From NCBI GenBank assembly GCA_009788055.1, contig WQSG01000005.1, positions 19,060-83,059 of the forward strand: a stretch of DNA of 64,000 nt. The letters are read 5' to 3'. The DNA is from Defluviitaleaceae bacterium. GTDB taxonomy: Bacteria; Bacillota; Clostridia; Lachnospirales; WQUN01. The notes beneath the pieces are model-generated. The model was not told the origin of the DNA and did not search any database. It saw only the letters and a program-made list of their open reading frames with translations. A program made the translations under genes and the position numbers. Below are positions 39,764-46,984 of the stretch, piece after piece (the stretch's first letter is position 1; every line of letters starts with the position of its first letter).

Positions 39764-40745
39764 ACGCAAAAAAAAGGCAGAACGCCGCACGGGTAATTTA
39801 GTTTTGTTTTTCTTGTTTGCGGCAGTAATTTTTGGCGTTGGTTATCTTATTTGGGACGGCATAGACCGCCGCACCGTTATGACATTCAACGGCGAAAGCA
39901 TACCAACGGGCGAATTTAGAGTGTTTCATATGATGCTTGGCGCACCGCCGCAAGATGAAGAAATGCGCGAACTTGCATTCGACGGCCTTGCCAGAACCCT
40001 TGCCGTTTTGGACAGGGCAGAGCAACACGGAATCGAAGTTTCGGAAGAAGAACGCGAATTTTTTATGGAAGACGCCGCAGGTATGCGCGAGTGGTTTAAT
40101 ATGCAAGTTCCCAACTCTATGGGGCCTGTGAGTGTGGCACGCATTGCAGATTTCCTTTCCGTTGGCGGTGTGTTTAGCGTTGATTGGTTAGACCCCGGAC
40201 CGCTGTTTTCGCTTCTTATGGAAGAATACAAGGGCGATTTTGTTCCGTCCCAAAGTGAAATTGACGAGTGGCTTGACGAACTTATGGAGGATATTCTAAA
40301 TGCTTCCATGGATATGTCTGTCAAATATATTGTCAACGACAGCTGGGACGATATGTGGGAAGCATGGGAAGCGCACAATGCGGGCGACGCCACGTTTGAC
40401 GACCTTATTACGCTTTTCCATCAGCCGCAACCCGAAGATGAAGACCTCGACAGCCCCGCATCCTTGGGCGAATTTGCGATGGCATTTAACGCATGGGAAT
40501 TTTGGCAAGACATTATGCAACTGGAAGAAGGCGAAGTTTCTACCGTGTTTATGCTGGAAGAAGGCTTTGTGATGGTGCAAATGTATTCCCGAGAAATCAA
40601 CGAAGAAACGCTTGAAGAAATCATGCAAAACGTGACCGAGGGCTTTATAACCGAAAGCCGCGAAAACGCTTTCTTTGAACTTGTTGACCAATGGGTAGCG
40701 GAAGCGGATATCAGCCGCAACGAGCGCACTCTGCGTCGCATATAA
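39717..40745 (+). CDS. membrane-anchored SurA/PrsA-like folding protein
   Basis: This 342-residue protein has a basic cytoplasmic start (SRKQQNKQIERKKKAERR), one membrane anchor (residues 27-45, LVLFFLFAAVIFGVGYLIW) and an acidic extracytoplasmic part. The SurA_N-like pattern is EFRVFHMMLGAPPQDEEMRELAFDGLARTLAVLDRAEQHGIEVSEEE. A degenerate parvulin domain follows (MSVKYIVNDSWDD.., LEEGEVSTVFMLEEGFVMVQMYSRE). Whether isomerase activity remains is uncertain. It overlaps dxs by 47 bases and is followed by nadK one base later, so it is co-expressed with core genes. Confidence 0.75.
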   Translation: MDNERVSRKQQNKQIERKKKAERRTGNLVLFFLFAAVIFGVGYLIWDGIDRRTVMTFNGESIPTGEFRVFHMMLGAPPQDEEMRELAFDGLARTLAVLDRAEQHGIEVSEEEREFFMEDAAGMREWFNMQVPNSMGPVSVARIADFLSVGGVFSVDWLDPGPLFSLLMEEYKGDFVPSQSEIDEWLDELMEDILNASMDMSVKYIVNDSWDDMWEAWEAHNAGDATFDDLITLFHQPQPEDEDLDSPASLGEFAMAFNAWEFWQDIMQLEEGEVSTVFMLEEGFVMVQMYSREINEETLEEIMQNVTEGFITESRENAFFELVDQWVAEADISRNERTLRRI

Positions 40746-40746
40746 A

Positions 40747-41565
40747 ATGACAAGCCGTGTAGTAAAAATTGTAGTAAACGACGAAAAAGACCCGCACTTT
40801 GAATATGCAAACAAGGTGCGGGATTTCTTGCGCAAAAACGGATACGAACCCGAGGTTCTGAAAAATTCAGAAATAGCCGACGTTGGCGAAAATTTTGGCG
40901 AAGCATTGTTCTGTGCCGTACTTGGCGGCGACGGAACAGTGCTTCGTGTTGCGCATTACGCCGCCATTCACGATGTACCAATGGTCGGCATAAACCTTGG
41001 CAATCTGGGATTCCTTACCGATGTAGACAAGGAACACGGGCTTGCCGCGTTGGAAAAAATTATCGCAGGCAACTATTCAAGCGAAAAAAGAATAATGCTG
41101 GAAGCCGAATTTGGCACAAGCAAAATTGTTTTGCTACCCGAACGCCTTGCCCTAAACGAAGTCCATATTGGAATAATGGGCAATCTTCTGGACTACTCTG
41201 TGTATGTAAACGAACAACGCATTGCATCCATCCGCGCAGACGGCATTATCATTTCCACACCAACGGGCTCTACCGCATATAATTTGTCCGCAGGCGGTCC
41301 GATACTTATGCCGGGCGGGCAAATGGTTGCCGTTACGCCCGTTTGTCCGCACAGTCTTTCTGCCCGTCCGTGGGTAATCGGTACTTCCGATACCGTTCGC
41401 GTTGTCGCAAAACAATCCAGCCAAGTGTTCATAGACGGCGACCTGCGCGGAAAAATCCCCCCCGGTGAATCCGTCCTAATCAAGAACTCACCCCACCACG
41501 CAACAATCATGCGCACAACTCACGTGAATGTTTACGCCACGCTACGGAAAAAGAAATTGCTATAG
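40747..41565 (+). CDS. nadK: NAD kinase
   Basis: This 272-residue protein has the NAD kinase motifs LGGDGTVLR (59-67), GINLGNLGFLTDVD, the NE(V) segment LALNEVHIG and DGIIISTPTGSTAYNLSAGGPI. It phosphorylates NAD to NADP with ATP. Its place in the nusB-dxs gene run is typical for Clostridia, although tlyA, argR and recN that often flank it are missing here. Confidence 0.97.
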   Translation: MTSRVVKIVVNDEKDPHFEYANKVRDFLRKNGYEPEVLKNSEIADVGENFGEALFCAVLGGDGTVLRVAHYAAIHDVPMVGINLGNLGFLTDVDKEHGLAALEKIIAGNYSSEKRIMLEAEFGTSKIVLLPERLALNEVHIGIMGNLLDYSVYVNEQRIASIRADGIIISTPTGSTAYNLSAGGPILMPGGQMVAVTPVCPHSLSARPWVIGTSDTVRVVAKQSSQVFIDGDLRGKIPPGESVLIKNSPHHATIMRTTHVNVYATLRKKKLL

Positions 41566-41579
41566 AAAGGGCGAGGGCT

Positions 41580-42446
41580 TTGGCTACAAACGGAAAAGTA
41601 TTTATGCCTGCAAAAAGTGATATCATATTTAAATTGCTTTTTGGAGATGAAATTAACAAAGATTTACTTGTCGGTTTTTTAACGGCAGTGCTGAAACTTC
41701 CTGCGGGCGAATTCTCGCATATTCAAATTGCAGACCCGCAGTCCAAGCGTAAGTACAAAAAGGATAAGCTGGCAATACTTGATTTGAAAGTTACGACAAG
41801 CACAGGGAAAATTATCAACATTGAAATACAGGTTGATATTACGTCTTCAGTACGGGAAAGAATTGTATTTTACAATGCACGAATGATGGCAGAACAGTTA
41901 AGCAGCGGAGACGACTATGATTCTGTCAAAAAGACCATAAGTATAGTTGTTGCGGGCGGCGAGTTGTTGCCCGAGCATAAAAAATATCACGACAAATTTG
42001 TGCTTTACAGCGCGGAAACAAACACAACGTTCACGGATATCGTGGAAATACACACACTGGAATTATCAAAGCTTCCCACCGACCCTGATGGTACGGATTT
42101 ATGGGGCTGGTTGGAATTTATCAATGCCGACAGCGAGGAGGAGCTGAATATGCTTGCACAAAAAAGCCCCAAAATGAAAGTCCCCGTTGGAAGATTGTTG
42201 GAACTAAACATGGACGCCAATACCCGCGAGCTGTTTGAAGCCCGCGAAAAACAACGCAGAGATAATTTGCACGCAACGCGGGAAGCTATGCGCACGGGAA
42301 TGCAACAAGGAATGCAACAAGGAATGCAACAAGGACGGATGGAAGAACGAATCAGCATTGCAAAAAGCTTGCTGGAGCTGAATATGCCTATTGAAAACAT
42401 TTCCGTGGTTACAGGGCTTACCGTCCAAGAAATAGAAAGTTTTTAA
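41580..42446 (+). CDS. Rpn/PD-(D/E)XK nuclease-family (transposase-like) protein
   Basis: This 288-residue protein begins FMPAKSDIIFKLLFGDEINKDLLVGFLTAVLK and has the PD-(D/E)XK core LAILDLKVTTSTGKIINIEIQVD, typical of recombination-promoting nucleases (Rpn, PDDEXK transposase family). The helical C-terminus holds a tandem repeat, GMQQGMQQGMQQG, encoded by 12-base units (42298-42333), and ends with a regulator-like ISIAKSLLELNMPIENISVVTGLTVQEIESF. The start is TTG 41580 after GGGCGAGGG; ATG 41604 is an alternative. It is inserted in the core operon between nadK and mntP. Confidence 0.87.
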   Translation: MATNGKVFMPAKSDIIFKLLFGDEINKDLLVGFLTAVLKLPAGEFSHIQIADPQSKRKYKKDKLAILDLKVTTSTGKIINIEIQVDITSSVRERIVFYNARMMAEQLSSGDDYDSVKKTISIVVAGGELLPEHKKYHDKFVLYSAETNTTFTDIVEIHTLELSKLPTDPDGTDLWGWLEFINADSEEELNMLAQKSPKMKVPVGRLLELNMDANTRELFEAREKQRRDNLHATREAMRTGMQQGMQQGMQQGRMEERISIAKSLLELNMPIENISVVTGLTVQEIESF

Positions 42447-42449
42447 CGC

Positions 42450-43055
42450 ATGGGAAATTTAGAACTGTTAATTCTTGCGCTGGGGCTGGCAATGGATGCT
42501 TTTGCCGTGGCTGTTGGGCTTGGGCTTACAATGCCCAAGGCGGGGTATGCAAAGGCAGCTGTGGTGGGGTTGTACTTTGGTTTCTTCCAAGGGATAATGC
42601 CGGTAATCGGCTTTTTTGCCGCCACATTTTTTGCGGAATATGTAACGGAATTTAGCCACTGGATTTCGTTTGCGTTGCTTGCATTTCTTGGCTGGAAGAT
42701 GATTTGGGGAAGCTTTGAGAAATCTAAATGCGAAACCTGTAACGAAAACGCTACCTGTAACAGAGACGTCTGCGAAGAACCCGAAGCCGCCCTTACGCCA
42801 CGCACCATGCTTCCGCTCGCGCTTGCCACAAGCGTGGACGCAATGGCGGTTGGCGTTTCGTTAGCATTTTTGCAAGTGAATATCACTTGGGCGGCGTTGG
42901 TTATCGGTGCGGTTACGTTTGCAATATCTGCGGCGGGTGTGCGCATAGGCAATATTTTCGGCGCGAAATTCAAAAACAAAGCCGCCTTTGCCGGCGGCGT
43001 TATTCTGGTCTTAATCGGGCTTAACATTCTGCGCGGCGGGCTTATGGGGGGTTGA
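42450..43055 (+). CDS. mntP: manganese efflux pump MntP
   Basis: This 201-residue protein has six membrane segments and the twin MntP repeats with conserved Asp: LGLAMDAFAVAVGLGLTMP and LATSVDAMAVGVSLAFL. A soluble loop carries four Cys (SKCETCNENATCNRDVCEE) that may bind metal. It exports Mn2+ and protects against manganese excess. No yybP-ykoY-type riboswitch is visible upstream; it starts four bases after the Rpn gene, so it is transcribed with the operon. Confidence 0.94.
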   Translation: MGNLELLILALGLAMDAFAVAVGLGLTMPKAGYAKAAVVGLYFGFFQGIMPVIGFFAATFFAEYVTEFSHWISFALLAFLGWKMIWGSFEKSKCETCNENATCNRDVCEEPEAALTPRTMLPLALATSVDAMAVGVSLAFLQVNITWAALVIGAVTFAISAAGVRIGNIFGAKFKNKAAFAGGVILVLIGLNILRGGLMGG

Positions 43056-43057
43056 GT

Positions 43058-44104
43058 ATGGCACTGAAAAACGAAGCGGGATACCAGCTGTACCTTGATG
43101 TTTTGGATATTTTGGAAAAAAATAATTACAGTTTGAAAACGGAAAAAGACGGCATAAGTACGAAAATTTCTGCCGTTTTCAAAAACAATGCCGCCTGCGG
43201 AAAGGTGTTTGTTGTTTCCGCGCCGCCCCAAAAGCGCGACACGTCGATGTACGCGATGTCTGCGCACGCCAAGCTGGTTCTGCAAAAGGACGCGGTTCGC
43301 GGCGGAAATTATGAAAACCTTACGGAAGGCGCGGCGGCAGACAACGACGGCTGTTTGTGGTACTTTGGCCATGATGAAACCGCATGGGTATCGCTGGTTG
43401 ATACGAAACTCCCCGAATGGCGCGAGAAATCTCCGCTCTACCTTGAAACCGTAGCGGCGACGGAAAAACTGAAAAAGAAAAAGCCCGAAACGGCAGACGA
43501 ATTTGCACAGCTTCAAGGCGAATTTGAAGCTCTTGCCGTAAAATTTACAAGCATTTCTTCCTACAGAAACGCGCCCGAACTCGCGGGCGAATGCCGAACA
43601 TATGTAACAGGCCTAAAAGAAAAACTATACCAAAAAACCACAAAATCCTTAGACAAATTGAAAAAAACCTCGCCCTCCGAAAACTCAGGCGAACTCGTAA
43701 AAACCATCGCCGCCTACGAAAACCTCCTTGACACCTTCACCGCAATAAGAGACTTCGACGACGTAATAGACAAGATTTCCTTCTGCAACAGCGAAATCGC
43801 AAAGCTTTCCGCCTACCACGAGGCAGCCGCATACAAGGAAGCCGCCACAGAACTCTCCGACCTTGAAGAACGCCCCGAGACAGAAAAATTCTTCGACCAA
43901 CTCCACCGCGCCCGCAAGTACAACAAAATCTCAAAAAAATTCAAATCCATAATCCCCTACGACAACTCCAAAGAACTCTCAAAAAGGTGCAAAAAACAAC
44001 ACGTCCACTTCCGCCGCAAAGTCCTAAAAAAATCCGCCCCCTTCATATTAATTCTCTTTGCGCTTGCCGTTATCGCGGTGGTTGTTTTAATTTTAACAAT
44101 GTGA
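43058..44104 (+). CDS. unknown tail-anchored helical protein
   Basis: This 348-residue protein has an N-terminal alpha/beta part (MALKNEAGYQLYLDVLDILEKNNYSLKTE.., KVFVVSAPPQKRDTS). A long Lys/Glu-rich helical middle (140-320) may form coiled coils or TPR-like hairpins. A single C-terminal membrane segment follows (APFILILFALAVIAVVVLILTM). I recognise no family. ATG 43058 is favoured because GGGGGG precedes it. It is the last gene of the nusB-mntP run, followed directly by a hairpin element with a terminator. Confidence 0.7.
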   Translation: MALKNEAGYQLYLDVLDILEKNNYSLKTEKDGISTKISAVFKNNAACGKVFVVSAPPQKRDTSMYAMSAHAKLVLQKDAVRGGNYENLTEGAAADNDGCLWYFGHDETAWVSLVDTKLPEWREKSPLYLETVAATEKLKKKKPETADEFAQLQGEFEALAVKFTSISSYRNAPELAGECRTYVTGLKEKLYQKTTKSLDKLKKTSPSENSGELVKTIAAYENLLDTFTAIRDFDDVIDKISFCNSEIAKLSAYHEAAAYKEAATELSDLEERPETEKFFDQLHRARKYNKISKKFKSIIPYDNSKELSKRCKKQHVHFRRKVLKKSAPFILILFALAVIAVVVLILTM

Positions 44105-44292
44105 AGACCTCGGGGCTCCGCCCCGAACCCCGCAAGCCTTTGAAAAGGCTTGACCCAAACTTTGACGAAAACCCGCGCATTTCGCGCGGGTTTTTGAATT
44201 TCGTGGCAGTTTATCGCCAGTCAAAATTTAAAGTTTTTGTTCAAACTTTTTTCAAAAAGTTTGTGGGTGTGGGCAAAGCCCACGGTTTTGAC
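44104..44292 (+). repeat. mosaic intergenic hairpin element with terminator (copy at 44.1 kb)
   Basis: Hairpins CGGGGCTCCGCCCCG and AAGCCTTTGAAAAGGCTT, a terminator ACCCGCGCATTTCGCGCGGG with T-run (44168-44195), AAACTTTTTTCAAAAAGTTT and GTGGGCAAAGCCCAC. It ends the long nusB operon. Confidence 0.85.
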
Positions 44293-44331
44293 TTTAAAAA
44301 ATAGATTTCCGTGGAAAAAACTTACACGGGC

Positions 44332-44360
44332 TTTACATTTTCTAAGATTTATTCTATTAT
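44332..44360 (+). promoter_or_regulatory. promoter of the RND adaptor gene
   Basis: TTTACA (44332-44337), 17 bases, TATTAT (44355-44360). Confidence 0.75.
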
Positions 44361-44391
44361 TTTCGTACTTTAAAGTGAGAGAGGTATCGGA

Positions 44392-45804
44392 ATGAAATTT
44401 CCATTTAAATATATTTTGCTTGTGCTTTTGCCGTTTGTTTTAACGGCGTGTTCTTCGGAAAGTGAGGCGGCTTTTGCAGAGGTGCAAGCGCGAGTGGTTT
44501 CGGTTAATACCGCGAATGTGCAATTGTCGGATATAAGTAGCGAGCTTTCGTTTGCGGGGCGCGTTAGGGCGGAAGACCATATTGCGGTTATCGGGCGATT
44601 ACCCGGCGGAATGGTGGATGCGGTTTTTGCAGACGTTGGCGATTTTGTAAACGCGGGCGATATTCTTTTTGTGATGGACGCGGTGGATATTCAAACCAAT
44701 GTAAACGCGCTTACCGCGCAACTTGCCGCCGCCGAAGCAGGCGTAAACGCGGCGCGCACGGGTGTTGCGCAAGCCGATGGCGCGATGATTCAGCAACAAA
44801 TTTTGGCGGCAACAAGCGGCGTTGCACAGGCAGAAATGGCGTTGGCGCAAACGCAAGCAAGCATAGAGCAAGCTGTTTTGGGTTTAACTCATGCGGAAAC
44901 AACGTACAATACGGCACGAACCGCATATGAAAATACCCGCGTGTTGTATGACGCGGGCGTTGTTGCGCGGACGCAAATGGAGCAAGCCGAAATAGGGCTT
45001 TCGGGCGCGACAATCGGGCTGGAGCAAGCCCGCAACGGCTATAATTTGGCGCAACTTGCGTTACAGCAAGCCCAAACGGGACACTCACAGGCGTTGCAAT
45101 CTTATTCGCTAATCACCACCGAAATGCCCGCCGAAACCGTGCAACGCGCACAGGACGGTCTTGCGCAAGCCATAGCCCAGCGCGACAGCCTAATCGTAAA
45201 CCTGCAAGCCGTTACGGAACGCTTAGATGATGCAACCGTCCGCGCACCAATTTCGGGCGTAATCGGCTCGCGCAACGTAGAGCCGCGCACCATGCTTATG
45301 CCGGGTTTGCCGCCCTTCACCATAGTAAGCGCGGAAACAATAACCGTAGGCGTTGAAGTTACAGAGGTAATCATAAATCAAATCCATCCCGGGCAAGAAG
45401 TCACGGTTCACATAACCGCCGCCGCCGCCGAACCCTTCACAGGCACAGTGGCAACCGTAAGCCCTGCCGCCAACGAAATGACTTCAACTTTCTCCATAGA
45501 AATTTCCGTTGACAACAGCCACGGACTAATCCGTCCGGGTATGTTTGCGGAAGTCTTTTTCGTGCGGGAATCCGCAGACAATACCGTAGTAATACCCCGC
45601 TCCGCCGCAATCCTAACGGATGTCGGATATGTAGTCTTCCTCGCCCAAGACGGCCGCGCCGTACAGCGCGAAGTGTCCGTTGGCATAGACACAGGTACAC
45701 AAATTCAAATAACCCAAGGCCTTTCCCCAAACGACCCCCTCATTGTAACAGGCCAGCAATTTCTGATTGACGGCGTACAGGTGCTGGTTGTGGAGAGTTT
45801 TTAA
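44392..45804 (+). CDS. RND efflux periplasmic-adaptor (HlyD-family) lipoprotein
   Basis: This 470-residue protein has a lipobox (LPFVLTACSS, Cys20). The membrane-fusion-protein layout follows: a lipoyl half (AVIGRLPGGMVDAVFADVGDFVNAGDILFVMD), a long Ala/Gln-rich helical hairpin (100-270), the second lipoyl half (ATVRAPISGVIGSRNVEPRTML) and beta-barrel parts (EVTVHITAAAAEPFTGTVATVSPAAN, GLIRPGMFAEVFF). It should link an inner-membrane pump to the wall. The only RND pump in the window is 33 kb away at 7882-10998, a plausible partner. It has its own promoter; GAGAGAGG precedes the ATG. Confidence 0.92.
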   Translation: MKFPFKYILLVLLPFVLTACSSESEAAFAEVQARVVSVNTANVQLSDISSELSFAGRVRAEDHIAVIGRLPGGMVDAVFADVGDFVNAGDILFVMDAVDIQTNVNALTAQLAAAEAGVNAARTGVAQADGAMIQQQILAATSGVAQAEMALAQTQASIEQAVLGLTHAETTYNTARTAYENTRVLYDAGVVARTQMEQAEIGLSGATIGLEQARNGYNLAQLALQQAQTGHSQALQSYSLITTEMPAETVQRAQDGLAQAIAQRDSLIVNLQAVTERLDDATVRAPISGVIGSRNVEPRTMLMPGLPPFTIVSAETITVGVEVTEVIINQIHPGQEVTVHITAAAAEPFTGTVATVSPAANEMTSTFSIEISVDNSHGLIRPGMFAEVFFVRESADNTVVIPRSAAILTDVGYVVFLAQDGRAVQREVSVGIDTGTQIQITQGLSPNDPLIVTGQQFLIDGVQVLVVESF

Positions 45805-45807
45805 TTT

Positions 45808-45974
45808 AGAACCTGTGTTCAATACCGCTCAACGCCGCCTGAAAGCACCGATTTCCCGCCGCTCTTCGTCAGCTCCTCCTTGCGTACCCTATAGGTACGC
45901 GTCGTCGGAAGCTTCCTTGATTGGCGAAAAATCGCCGCTTCCATTCGGCATTTCGGGTATTGAACACAGGTTCT
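45808..45974. mobile_element. 167-bp palindromic MITE-like element
   Basis: Perfect 19-bp terminal inverted repeats, AGAACCTGTGTTCAATACC (45808-45826) and its complement (45956-45974). Inside are a hairpin GCGTACC-CTATA-GGTACGC and a CGATTTTTCGCC-like arm. No ORF. It lies between the adaptor stop and the LytTR start, 17 bases from the latter, where the promoter of the regulator would be expected. No clear target duplication is visible. Confidence 0.75.
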
Positions 45975-45991
45975 TATGGCGGTGATACCAC

Positions 45992-46426
45992 TTGAAAATA
46001 ACAATCAAAGAGCCACCCGCAGGAACAGAAGAAGAAATTATTGTGCTGTGTCACAACATCAGCCCCGAACTTTTGAGGGTGCTAAACTCCATCAAAACCC
46101 CGAATAATATGCTGGTTGCAAATATAGATAATGAAATTCACAGGGTAAACCCTTTGGATGTTTTTTACATAGAATCGGTGGACAGAAAAACATTTCTCTA
46201 CTGCGAGAGCAACGTTTACGAATCCAAACAAAAACTATACGAGCTGGAAGAACGGGCAATGAAAGATTTTTTGCGAATATCAAAATCCATCATTGTGAAT
46301 GTAAACAAAATAAAAACCCTTATCCCGTCGCTGTCGGGGAATGGTGAAGCCGTTTTGACAAATAATGAAAGATTAGTGATTTCACGGCGGTATGTAAACG
46401 ATTTGAGAGAAATTTTAGGAATGTGA
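45992..46426 (+). CDS. LytTR-type transcriptional regulator
   Basis: This 144-residue protein carries a LytTR DNA-binding domain (about 45-143: NIDNEIHRVNPLDVFYIESVDRKTFLYCESNVYESKQKLYELEERAM, FLRISKSIIVNVNKIKTLIPSLSGNGEAVLTNNERLVISRRYV). There is no receiver domain, as in LytTR regulatory systems paired with a membrane inhibitor. Start TTG 45992, with GGCGGTGAT upstream, only 17 bases from the palindromic element. It is followed by a DUF3021 gene, the usual partner. Its likely target is the three-repeat site at 46871-46924. Confidence 0.9.
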   Translation: MKITIKEPPAGTEEEIIVLCHNISPELLRVLNSIKTPNNMLVANIDNEIHRVNPLDVFYIESVDRKTFLYCESNVYESKQKLYELEERAMKDFLRISKSIIVNVNKIKTLIPSLSGNGEAVLTNNERLVISRRYVNDLREILGM

Positions 46427-46436
46427 GGACAGCATT

Positions 46437-46865
46437 ATGGAGTTTAAAGATTTTATAAAGGGCAGTTGGCACGGAATTTCTTTTGTTTTCATGTTAAGTA
46501 GTTTGGCGATGGTTGTACATTCGCTTATTTTAGGGAACGGCGTAGTATCGACAGGAGATGTTATCGCAGTTTTTATTATGTCAATTTTTCTATATTTGCC
46601 AACTATTTTGCTGTGTTCCGGCAGAGCCTTAAAGAGAATTGAATTACTTGTACGTCATATCTTGCGCTTGCTGTTAATAATAGGAATTGTCTTGTCTTTT
46701 GCAACGCACATGAATTGGATTCGATGGGAAGAATCAGCTACAATTATTTTGTTTGTGGTGTTCATTGCGGCAATCTACATCATAGGACTGGCAGTAGAAT
46801 TTTCCGAATCCAAAAAGCTGATGGACAGAATGAATGAGAAGTTAAAAGAACGCAACCTAAGATAA
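46437..46865 (+). CDS. DUF3021 family membrane protein
   Basis: This 142-residue protein has four membrane segments (about 13-33, 38-58, 72-90 and 97-118) and the family pattern GSWHGISFVFMLSSLAMVVHS..LYLPTILLCSG. In LytTR regulatory systems such small membrane proteins act as inhibitors or sensors for the adjacent LytTR protein. It starts 10 bases after that gene. Confidence 0.88.
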   Translation: MEFKDFIKGSWHGISFVFMLSSLAMVVHSLILGNGVVSTGDVIAVFIMSIFLYLPTILLCSGRALKRIELLVRHILRLLLIIGIVLSFATHMNWIRWEESATIILFVVFIAAIYIIGLAVEFSESKKLMDRMNEKLKERNLR

Positions 46866-46870
46866 ATATT

Positions 46871-46924
46871 TACCGCTTATGTCAGAATTTATACCGCTTA
46901 TGCAACAAAAACCTACCGCTTACG
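46871..46924 (+). promoter_or_regulatory. three phased direct repeats, likely LytTR operator
   Basis: TACCGCTTATG at 46871-46881 and 46892-46902, and TACCGCTTACG at 46914-46924, spaced 21 and 22 bases apart, i.e. two helical turns, on the same DNA face. They end 10 bases upstream of the -35 of the next gene, as expected for an activator. Confidence 0.8.
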
Positions 46925-46934
46925 TTTACCCCTG

Positions 46935-46962
46935 TTGAAACCGAAAAATCACCCGCTATACT
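46935..46962 (+). promoter_or_regulatory. promoter of the flavoprotein gene
   Basis: TTGAAA (46935-46940), 16 bases, TATACT (46957-46962), directly downstream of the LytTR-type repeats. Confidence 0.75.
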
Positions 46963-46984
46963 TGAATTCAAGGGGTGATTTCAA

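Noticed and set aside
44711..45088. Long minus-strand frame opposite the RND adaptor gene
   Set aside because: It mirrors the Ala/Gln repeat codons of the adaptor helical hairpin and has no start signal.
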